Below are positions 55,588 to 64,000 of a stretch of DNA of 64,000 nucleotides, one piece after another. This DNA is from Diplolepis rosae (taxonomy: Eukaryota > Arthropoda > Insecta > Hymenoptera > Diplolepididae): NCBI GenBank assembly GCA_030998225.1, contig JAPYXD010000727.1, positions 7,068,001 through 7,132,000 on the forward strand. The letters are read 5' to 3'. The stretch's first letter is position 1, and the number at the start of each line of letters is the position of its first letter. Under the pieces are notes generated by a model. It was not told the DNA's origin. It ran no database searches and saw only the letters and a list, made by a program, of their open reading frames with translations. Made by a program: the position numbers and the translations under genes.

Positions 55588-55811
55588 CTCCCACTCCTCA
55601 AGTCATAAAAATGTTCTGGAAAAATCAAATCATATATAAAAATGATTTCGATGAATGTAGTTTCGCACTAACTAAAGTCCCACACAAAGAAATTGAAAAT
55701 TCAGGAAAAAGTGAACAAATATATTCGAAATTGTGGAACTTGAAGAAAAAAATAGCTAGTTTTTTGAAAATAAAATTTAAACCAAATTTTTCAGAAACTT
55801 TCTTAATGTAA
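55588..55811 (+). CDS. Orphan exon-like ORF with phase 1 acceptor
   Basis: A good acceptor (TTTTCCTTTCCATAG) precedes it. Read in phase 1, the frame is open for 73 codons to TAA: APTPQVIKMFWKNQIIYKND ... KLWNLKKKIASFLKIKFKPN. Phase, position after gene D, and a Lys-rich end recall the family's tail exons, but there is no repeat motif. It could be an alternative last exon of D, a relic of a fifth gene, or chance. Confidence 0.35.
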
Positions 55812-56487
55812 GTGTGATAGAGATACTTTTTTACGTAATCTCTCCAATTTTGAATTCGTTAGTGATCGTCACCGCCATTTAAAAAATTTGAAATTTTTGA
55901 TTATGAAACAGTATACAAATGTTTTCTAAATTTCGTAGAAATCTAATAAGATTGATGTGATTATAAGCCTTTGCCTGTAGAATGTATTCTGTCTCATTGC
56001 ATATATACTTTTCCAAAAGATTTTATGTGTCTTTTTTTATATAATTTTCATATTCTTCTATCAATTCAGATAATAAATTTTATACAGCTTACCATAATTT
56101 ATTTTTACTAAAAAATATCTGTTATAGTACGATCAAAACTAAGTAATAATGGTCCCCCTATCTTGTAAAAAAATCCCTATAAAGAGAAAATTTTCGAGGT
56201 AACTTTTACTATAGTTTTCGAGATATTTTAAACATTTTATGATAAAGATTAGAATTATAATATCAATAAAAAAAGTTGCCCCAAACTTTTCCTCCGTGAA
56301 TTGATGTTTTATTAATTAATTTATTTTGTAATTTCTGGAATCAAAATTTAAAAATTTTAAAGATTTGCCTATATCTATGAAGATACTATCTTGAGTAGGC
56401 TTTTTAATATCTTGTAATTTATTTCAGTTCGTTTACTTTATTTGAATTTACAAATCTAATCATTGTTTATCATAATTTTAAAAAATA
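55812..56487. other. Non-coding AT-rich stretch
   Basis: No gene or recognised repeat. Confidence 0.5.
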
Positions 56488-56920
56488 CATTCTGTTAAAA
56501 AAGTACCGGGATTTGGTCAATAAAGCACAAGCCATTTATTATTCATCCAAATCTATATTATCGCCTCCAAAGTAGGCCCCTCCCGAAATAACATAATAAC
56601 GAATAATCCAATCATCAAAACATTTTTTAAACACATTTTTCGGAATCGACTTCAGTTCTCGCTGCGAATTCTCTCTCATGTCTTCTATCGACTGAAAACA
56701 GGTGCCTTGAAGTGGTAATTTGAGTTTTGCAAAGAGAAAAAAGTTGGCCGGAGCCATATCAGGTGAATACGGTGATTGTTCGATAATATTCGTTGAGTTT
56801 TGGCCAGAAATTTGTTCACAATGATAGCCTTGTGAGATAGTGCGTTATCGTGGTGCAAAATCCATGAATTTTCTTTCCATAAATCTGCCCTTTTTTCGAC
56901 GAATTTGCAGTATTTTTTAT
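56488..56920 (-). pseudogene. Mariner C-terminal fragment
   Basis: On the minus strand it reads SPDMAPANFFLFAKLKLPLQ ... FKKCFDDWIIRYY and SGGAYFGGDNIDLDE, the typical end of a mariner transposase with the third catalytic Asp (SPDMAPAN). Its 3' inverted end, CATTCTGTTAAAAAAGTACC, is at 56488. The 5' two-thirds are lost where another repeat begins (about 56920). Confidence 0.85.
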
Positions 56921-57110
56921 TTCGCGATACTCGAGTGCTGCGTTACGAAGAGCGAGTTGCTGTAAAGCAGCATTCAGCTTGTTGTATTGTAGACATTTAG
57001 AAAACTTCTAATTAGAATCGAAGTTACTCTACATCAGCATTTTCCCTTGCGAAAGCAAAATTAAGCATCTCAGTTTCTGCTGAGCAACACGAAAATGCTG
57101 ATTATGGACA
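56920..57110. repeat. Repeat with GCTGCGTTACGA and AATGCTGA words, inverted at 61020-61215
   Basis: TTCGCGATACTCGAGTGCTG through AAAATGCTGATTA is an inverted copy of 61020-61215. Both lie next to mariner relics. The inverted partner extends to 61535 with more CAGCATTTTC words. Confidence 0.7.
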
Positions 57111-57220
57111 TTTACTTTATTGCGTGTAAAGTGTATTTTATCGCCCCCTGCGGGGCAAACAATCCCCCCCCCCACGGGCTCCAGTAGCAAATAATCGTGT
57201 GCAACACGAGAAAAACATTT
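57110..57220. repeat. GTGTATTTTATCGCCCCC repeat with C run
   Basis: Inverted relative of 30745-30870 and 42580-42760: TAAAGTGTATTTTATCGCCC, CCCCCCCCC and GTGCAACACGAG. Confidence 0.55.
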
Positions 57221-57340
57221 ATTTTACCTAGTTGCACAATTTTACTTTCCTTTAAAAAGCACATTATTATATAATGGCATTATTTTATTCCCGTACCGAA
57301 ATCTTAAATATTGCAGCACAATGTATACTGTGAAGACGTA

Positions 57341-57773
57341 CTCTCTGAATTTAAATCAGTGGAATACCACTGATTTTCAGCAAAATTTTCACTGGAGAGA
57401 GAAAGAGCAATCCATTTCCAGCTACACGCAGAGAAAAGATCAGTAAATTTTACAGGAAGTTCGGTACTTATTTGGACAACATGACTTTTCAGTAAATTTT
57501 ACCAGAAGTTGAGTTCAATTAACAGATTTTCTGTACGTTTCACTCAGCGTCTAGTAAAATCTACTGAATACGAAAAAATCCGAGTTAAGTTGATTGTACT
57601 GTACGCTAAGTGAATTCTACAGAAAATCTGTTCATTGAATTCAACTTCTTGTAAAATTTACTAAAAATTCATGTTGTCCAAATAAGTACCGAATTTCCTG
57701 TAAATTTTACTGATCATTTTTCTGCGTGTACTGCATAAGCGAAATCTCACTGATTCAAATTTAGAGACTAGTT
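57341..57773. repeat. TACTCTCTGAAT MITE containing a 300-bp nested hairpin
   Basis: Outer ends TACTCTCTGAATTTAAATCA and TTCAAATTTAGAGACTA. Inside, 57424-57728 is a near-perfect palindrome from TACACGCAGAGAAAAGATCA to TGATCATTTTTCTGCGTGTA. Confidence 0.8.
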
Positions 57774-58390
57774 ATGTATTCATTATTGACATAATATTTT
57801 CGTAGTTAAACTTGACGAAAAATGTTGTCAATATTAAGCCACTGTTTCCTGTATCTAATTTCGCATTTGGGGAATTCTTAAAATTTGTCCCTTGAATTTT
57901 TAAAAACATAACTGAATTTCCTTAAATTAATCTTAGTTCTGCAAAATTGTAAGTGTATGATACTTTAATTTGCGTTTCGAAAAATCTCAGACGATTATTT
58001 TGTTTTACCAAAGCTATCAATGTAAATCAATCAATTCTTGCTTGGCCTACTATTTTGAATTACATTTTTAACAAACGTCACATATAATTAAATTTTTTTA
58101 AAGACTTAAATTACGAAACTCCTAACATTTTGTATCGACGAATAAATTCCAGCTGATACCACAGACAATATTTATCATAAGCATACATATAACATTGTTG
58201 GGCAAAATGGTTGCACGAATTTTCAAATTATTTGTATTTTCAATCCTAAATTCTGAAACATTTTGTATCTAAAATGTTAACTTATCTCCGCCATTTATTT
58301 TGTTTATTTCAACTTCATTAATCGTGTACACAAAAGTGACGAAAACTTGCTGAAAAATTTTTGTATTGCACGGAAAAAAGTGCAGCTGTG
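57774..58390. other. Non-coding AT-rich stretch
   Basis: No gene or recognised repeat. Confidence 0.5.
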
Positions 58391-58795
58391 ACAGCACTGG
58401 CGGACCCAGTCCAGTGAACGGCCATCGGATTCGCTGACCGTTCACTGACCGTTCGGTGACCATCGCTGACCTCGTAATAATATGAATAAGAGGAGCATAA
58501 AAAACATTTATATTGTTGCTATTATGATTCTGCAGTACATTTCGAGTTTAAAGGTATCAAAGTTGAGACAATAATTTTATTTTTTAGCATTAAAAACTAA
58601 AAAAACATACCTGTCAGTGAAGACAGTGCAACGGTTCATCAACTGTCATCTCTCCACCGTCAGGATTGATTATTTGTTAGAGTGAGACGAAAGTATAGTT
58701 GTGTCTAGTTCCAACCAATGGTCAACTTTAACGGTGGAGACGTTCCGCAAGTGGTGCACCTGCAATGACAGGTATTATGTTTTTTTTTTTACTTT
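58391..58795. repeat. Degenerate CCCTAGCGGACCC-family palindrome
   Basis: TGGCGGACCCAGTCCAGTGA, GCTGACCGTTCACTGACC and the central GGTGGAGACGTTCCGCAAG mark it. The right arm is eroded. Confidence 0.65.
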
Positions 58796-58914
58796 ATAAC
58801 ACTAAAAAATCAAGTTTACTTTTTCTAAAATATGTGGTAAGTTTAAAAAAAATATTTTCTATTTGTATTCATAACTGTAAACACACTTGAAATTTATTTT
58901 TACTGCTAGCGGGT

Positions 58915-59020
58915 TATAAAGTGTACTTTATTGCTCCCTGTGAGGCAAACAAATCCATTTTCTTACACCCCGGTAGGAAAAAAATCGTTTGCAACACGGG
59001 AAGAACATTTGTTTTACTCG
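58915..59020. repeat. GTGTACTTTATTGCTCCC repeat
   Basis: Copy of 57110-57220, with TTGCAACACGGGAAGAACAT at its end. Confidence 0.55.
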
Positions 59021-59087
59021 CGTGAGTGTCTATTTTGCTAAAATTGAACTTTTTTTCATTTTCAAAACCAAAAGTAGTCTACACGGA

Positions 59088-59790
59088 GAAAATCATACAC
59101 TACTGGTTACTTCTTTTTACACGACACAGTCGTATAGCTGTAAAAAAAATTACCTACACAACTGAGTAGTGTAGTGGCACGAACCAATCGTTTTTCGGCA
59201 GTAACTATTCGTGTCAGCCACACGAATGCTGCTACAGTCATGAGTAGTGCCATCTACACTGCTCTGTAGTATTGCTACACGACTAAGTCGTGTATGTCAC
59301 ACGAATTTGGGTCCGTGTTTTCACTTGATCACAAGTATCACCTGCACCGATGAAATGTCCAAAAAATTTTATCGACGAATTTATAAAATCGTGAAAATGA
59401 AAATTTTCGAATCTTTAATCACACAGGCATTCACATATCATCAGCAGATATATTTTGACATCGATCTGAACTTACTTTGTCTGATCTTCTTTTAAAAAAA
59501 AAGAAGATCAAAAACATATAATTACAACTGTCACTCTAAAAAATTTCCGTTATACCAGTCGGAAAAATTCGTGTTTACCACACGATTCAGTCGTGTAGCA
59601 ATGCTACAGAGTAGTGTAGACGGCACTACTCTTGACTGTAGCAGCATTCGTGTGGCTGACACAAATAGTTACTGCCGAAATACGATTGATTCGTGCCACT
59701 ACACTACTCAGTCGTGTAGGTGATATTTTTTTTCAGCTACACGACTCAGTCGTGTAGAAAGAAGTAACCAGTAGTGTAGGATCACTTATG
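59088..59790. repeat. 700-bp palindrome built of CTACACGACTNAGTCGTGTAG units
   Basis: Arms of about 240 bp are inverted copies (ACACTACTGGTTACTTCTTT and its inverse). Within each arm CTACACGACT and AGTCGTGTAG occur repeatedly, each pair itself a small palindrome. The centre (59320-59560) is unique. An open frame at 59247-59495 is not protein-like. Confidence 0.8.
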
Positions 59791-60206
59791 CAAAATGATA
59801 GACATTGTTTATCGCTTACTGCTGTATTTTCCAAATTTCTAGGAAGGCATTTTGTAAAATAAAAAAGTTGTCTTATATGAACTTTTACAGGAATTTGGTC
59901 ACCTGGTCTGGTTGATGCATGGCCTTAAGGAAAGAATCTAGCGTTCTTACATTTTTTTCGTATTTCACATACTCTGGTTAGAAAAATGAATTTTCGATTT
60001 TCAATAGAACTTTTTTAAATTAAAAAAAAAATATTAGGTATACAATTTTACTTACGCCGTTTTTCGATAGATGGCTGCAGCGGTAAGTGTCGGTCAAAAT
60101 AGACAGATAAAAAATGTCACACAGTAAGCTTGGACATCTGTCAACAAAACGACAGCACCACATTAGTGAATTTGTGTTTGCATCATAAATTTATCCTCGA
60201 TCGAAG

Positions 60207-60787
60207 GTGTCAGTTTTCCAGCCAAATTCTGATCATTTGCGGGAAGTTTTGATTTTCTGCTTTCATTTGAAGAAAACTGCGGCTGAGACTTATCGAATAC
60301 TCTCAAGTATTTACGGCGATTTTGATGTCGAGGACCGGCAAGGCAATGGAAAAGAGAAAATTTTCGAGGATTCCGAATTGGAAGCATTACTTGCTAAAAG
60401 CTCATGCCAAACACAAGAAGAATTGGCAGAATCATTAGAAGTGACTCAACAAGCCATTTCGAAACGCCTCAAAGCCATAGGAATGATTCAGAAGCAAGGA
60501 AATTGGGTTCCGTACGAGTTGAAGCTGAGGGATGTTGAACGGTGTTTCTTTGCATTGTGACCGGCGACGAAAAAATGGGTTCACTACAACAGGTCTCACC
60601 AGATAGGGGAAACTCCAGGAATTTTCGTCGAAAATGCTCATTTTCCAGATGTGGCAGTTCCATCACTACGACTCCTTTCTCGGTTTCGAAGAGTTGGAGT
60701 GGTGGTTCATGTCGCGCGCTCTCTGTCGACTCTCGTGACGCACATTGGGGAGTCCAGTACCGAAATGTGAAATCATTACTAGGATGA
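60207..60787 (+). pseudogene. Mariner transposase, internally deleted
   Basis: N terminus MSVFQPNSDHLREVLIFCFH with ETYRILSSIYGDF, LAKSSCQTQEELAESLEVTQ and RLKAIGMIQKQGNWVPYELK; then a frameshift into IVTGDEKW (first Asp). Parts around the helix-turn-helix are deleted and the catalytic middle and end are lost. Same lineage as the copy at 21660-22600. Confidence 0.85.
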
Positions 60788-61215
60788 TTTTAGGGTAACT
60801 GAATTTAGAAATTCTTTAATTTTTATTATAAATGGGTCTTGGTATAAAAAAAAAAATTGTACAAATCCCCTAACTACAAAAATATTATGTAAAATACTTA
60901 TTTCTCATTGAACAATTTTATATTTATTAGTAATTTATAATTCGTTTTTAAATGAATCATATATTGCAAGTATGTTAATGGCAAAAAAAAATTTGAATTC
61001 CGAAAAAAGTAAATGCTAATAATCAGCATTTTCGTGCTGCTCAGCAGAAACTGAGATGCTCAATTTTTCTTTCGTATGGGAAAATGCTGATGTAGAGTAA
61101 CCTCGATTACAATTAGAAGTTTTCTAAATTTCTACAATACAGTAAGTTGAATGCTGCTTTAGAGCAACTCGCTCGTCGTAACGCAGCACTCGAGTATCGC
61201 GAAATAAGAAATACT
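60788..61215. repeat. AT-rich flank and inverted partner of 56920-57110
   Basis: 60788-61010 shows nothing. 61020-61215 is the inverted copy (AATGCTGATGTAGAGTAACC, CTCGTCGTAACGCAGCACTC). Confidence 0.6.
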
Positions 61216-62159
61216 GTCCCTGAGTACTTTGTTTCTTATATTCAGTGACCGATTCACCTTGAAAAGTGGAAGTCAGATGCTTTGATTTAGTTATAACGCG
61301 TACTGCTGGTCAGTGAATCGTAGTTGATAATAACAGGTATCGCCTTTCTGCACCTTAGAACGCGAGTTGCTGCTGAGCAGCATTTTCTTACTGACTCGTA
61401 GCGACTAGTGATGCTGTTAGGCTTAGCACTGGCTTTCAGTATGTGCACGGACTGACCCACAGTACCACAGTACCGGCGTACTGATAATCAGCAATCGATT
61501 ACTGATCACCAGCATTTTCTTTTTTGCGTGAAGGCTTGGAAGACACGTATTTATACATTATACCTGTATTGTTATATTTTAATATCTCATATTATGTATA
61601 ATATACTTAAACTTTTAAAATACAATAGCAGTTATTATTAACCATGTTTTAAATTTTTAAGACGATTAAAATATTTAATTATAATAATAATGAAAAATAT
61701 TTCTAATCTCAAAAGCACCTTATATGCATCCTGGTAGTGATTTCCTACTTCAGGGGGTTCCAACTCTCATAAGACTCCGTGTAACATGAAATTATAGTGG
61801 CGCCCTCTCGATGAACTAGCTACTCCACCTTATTCCACCGCCCCACCACCGTACTGCACCACCCTACCACCGCACTGCAATTGCACCTTATCCGAGTGGT
61901 GGGAGCAAAATACCGAAAGGAATACGTTGAAAAGAGAGGGGCGTGCGGGAGAGGTAGAGAGAAGCGGGGAGAAGAAACTCTAGCATGATTTTGCCGGAGT
62001 TGAAACCTCCTGCCCTACTTCGGTACTGCATTACTGAATCTACGTCACGAGAATCAGAAGGAAGCACGTGAACCAAACTTTTCCGTGCTTAGTGAGGAGT
62101 CGTAGTGGGAGAAATGCCACATCTGAAGAATAAGCCACACTCACCTCTCTGGTGAGGCC
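61216..62159. other. Non-coding; CAGCATTTTC repeat end and a CCACC-rich patch
   Basis: To 61535 the repeat with CAGCATTTTC continues. 61830-61880 has a CCACCGCCCCACCACCGTAC patch of imperfect CCACCG units. No gene is supported. Confidence 0.45.
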
Positions 62160-62827
62160 TGCACTTCGATAATCCCAAGCGCAGAAAATCATGGGGAATG
62201 CTCGGACATGCCTCCATGTCGACGTACAGACCGAATATTTACGGTGCCCAGGTTATGTTCTCTATTTGGTGGGACCAGCTCGGTGTAGTATATTATGAGC
62301 TGTTGAAGCCGAGTGAAACCATCACAGGAGATCGGTAACGAACACAATTGAAATAGCCACAGTACGAAGAGATACACGCCATAGTTATCATCCAGCATCA
62401 CAATGCTCGGCCACATGTCGCAAGACCGGCCAAGAGATACTTGGCAATGCTGTAGTGGGAGGTCTTACCCCACCTGCCGTATTCTCCAGACTACTCTCTT
62501 TTCCACTACCATTAGTTTCGATCGATAGCACACGGCCTGGATCATCAGCATTTCCGCTGTTATGAAGAAGTAAAAAAATGGATCGATTCGTGGATCGCCT
62601 CAAAAGATGCATCGTTTTTTCGGGATGGTATCCGACAATTACCAGAAAGATAGAAAAAAGTAGTGGCTAGCGACGGACAGTACTTTGAATCATAAATACT
62701 GGTGGTCCATTTTGCAAATAATTAGAAAGATCTACAATATTGTCTATAGCGACCGAGTGATGTCAACACTTCTTTAAATGAAATGAACTTTTTGAATGAT
62801 CAATTCCCGATACTTTTTTGACAGAAT
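62160..62827 (+). pseudogene. Mariner transposase, C-terminal two-thirds, heavily decayed
   Basis: NPKRRKSWGMLGHA, FSIWWDQLGVVYYELLKPSE, QHHNARPHVARP (second Asp changed to His), LPHLPYSPDYSL and FFRDGIRQLPER appear in shifting frames with several stops. The 3' end closes with CCCGATACTTTTTTGACAGA, inverse to the end at 56488, so both belong to related mariners. Confidence 0.85.
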
Positions 62828-62847
62828 GTACATTGTGGAATTTACAG

Positions 62848-63115
62848 TTCACGTCGTAAGACTACCGCCAACCACAAGAATCAATACGACCGACAATCGA
62901 AAGGTCCTGGGCTTGATGCCCAGTGGAGTGGAAGCGTTCCTTTTTTCACAGAAAAAATTGTTTAAATGATGTTTATAAACTAAAGCTCAAAATATCAAAG
63001 CAAACATTTTTGTTCTAAATTCTAAATGTTTTCGATTTTTTGAAAGAATTTGAAATCTTTCTGTGGAAAAAGAGACGCTTTTAACTGTGCCGGGATTTGA
63101 GTCCGGGTCTTACAC
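62848..63115. repeat. SINE fragments, one on each strand
   Basis: 62848-62955 (+) has GACCGACAATCGAAAGGTCC and a B-box-like GGGCTTGATGCCC, then GGAAGCGTTCC and a T-run. 63045-63110 (-) has the end TCTTTCTGTGGAAAAAGAGA and the B box GGACTCAAATCCC. Both are truncated. Confidence 0.65.
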
Positions 63116-63179
63116 ACAGCACATTGGAAAGCGTCTCTTTTTCCACCAAAAAATTTCAAATTCTTCTGAAAATTTGAAT

Positions 63180-63330
63180 TTAACTTGCATTATCGCGATA
63201 TAAGAGTGGAATTGTCTACGAGGACACTTTTCAGCATCGTATCCTATCTGATACATGACTAATGATCCTCTGATATTGTAGGCAGTGGGGAAAATTTCGA
63301 ACTCTACCACCTAATTTAAAATCATTTTCA
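63180..63330. repeat. GAGGACACTTTTCAGCAT repeat
   Basis: Copy of 31500-31670 (TCTACGAGGACACTTTTCAG, then TACATGACTAATGATCC and TGTAGGCAGTGGG). As at 31329, it follows a SINE, so the two may form one composite element. Confidence 0.6.
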
Positions 63331-64000
63331 ATTTTATTTGCAAATCTCATGAGAAGGTGAACACGGCACTTTTATTTTATTTGCCAAACTAATAAATGTT
63401 ATCACGATCATTCAATGTTTATCCAGTATCTCTTTAAGAACGTGCAGTGGCGATTTATAAATGGTATTTTTTCTTCTAGAGCGTGAAAAACGAAGAAAGA
63501 GGGGTGGCAGCCGTTTCTCTTTCCTTTGTTTCGCATGTCTTAGAAAAAGACACACGATTTCTCGATTCGCCACTGATAATGTGTTTTACCTTTTGAAGTA
63601 AAATTTTGAGCGAATTGTTTGTGCCACGTACATGAAAATGGCAATTCATTAGGCAATGCAGAAACTATAGAGCAAAATTTTGACACATAAATAAGAGAAA
63701 CAAAATCTACACTATATACTTTGAATATTACTACAAATATAGCAATGAAATTCGAATATGGTCTTTTTGAATAAATTGATATTTCTAGTTATCCCGAAAA
63801 TGGCTGCTTTTCTTATAATTTTGAATACAATTAAAGTTTCTTGGCAGGTTAAGAGAAGACAAAAATACCACGTGATGCAGAAAAAATAGAATTATTTGTA
63901 ATTTCATAAGCACGCAAATCTTAAAAGAACCATACCCAGATAATAATCGTGCGATGCACGTTACCCGCACAGCATGCGAGGAACACGGTGCGTGTACAGT
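63331..64000. other. Non-coding, no gene seen
   Basis: AT-rich with no long frame and no repeat that I recognise. Confidence 0.5.

Noticed and set aside
59247..59495. 82-codon frame
   Set aside because: It lies across the arm and centre of the 59088-59790 palindrome with no protein-like features.
1..64000. CRISPR arrays, operons, viral genomes
   Set aside because: No regularly spaced repeats with unique spacers, no bacterial gene packing and no viral coding regions were seen.

Overview
The window is AT-rich, intron-rich, transposon-dense nuclear DNA of an insect. The grounds are GT-AG introns of 0.1 to 6 kb, AATAAA signals, several arthropod-type mariner and Tc1 transposases, tRNA-derived SINEs and very many hairpin (foldback) MITEs. 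I cannot name the species; a parasitoid or other hymenopteran is only a guess. There is no bacterial organisation, no operon and no CRISPR. The only host genes I can support are four members of one gene family, all on the + strand and head to tail. I call them A (5675-16071, first exon not found), B (19490-30675), C (34458-42558) and D (44429-54061). B, C and D are recent segmental duplicates of a block of about 11-12 kb. A is an older, diverged relative. Each complete copy is built the same way. Exon 1 is a signal peptide. Exons 2 to 4 encode a degenerate trypsin-fold (S1) domain in which the catalytic triad seems to be lost. One or more tail exons then encode Ser/Arg-rich low-complexity sequence ending in a short Lys/Arg-rich helix. 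All introns are canonical, and equivalent junctions have the same phase in every copy. My main result is that a tail motif of about 19 residues (roughly TxRRDASxxSSxxFDxE) has been expanded in two unrelated ways. In A the whole exon with its flanking intron was duplicated, giving five intact symmetric phase 1-1 cassette exons, one broken one and a terminal exon. In B, C and D a 57-bp unit inside a single last exon was tandemly repeated 1, 3 and 4 times. Exons 2 and 3 of B and C differ more than their shared intron 2 does, and mostly at amino-acid-changing positions. This looks like a fast-evolving secreted pseudoprotease family. A role in venom, saliva or immunity is possible but not shown. 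Layout: 1-5674 is a nest of repeats (mariner, hairpin MITEs, a 0.9-kb hairpin). 5675-16123 is gene A, with a second hairpin and a mariner (itself holding a hAT MITE) in its introns. 16124-19489 is repeats and the B promoter. 19490-30675 is gene B; its intron 4 was inflated to 5.4 kb by nested inverted repeats. 30676-34457 is repeats, then gene C to 42558. Gene D runs from 44429 to 54061 with a nearly whole Tc1 element in intron 2. 54143-64000 holds mariner relics, palindromic elements, SINE pieces and one orphan exon-like ORF. All transposases seen are broken. Everything was read by eye, with no database search, so element boundaries are accurate only where a target-site duplication is quoted.
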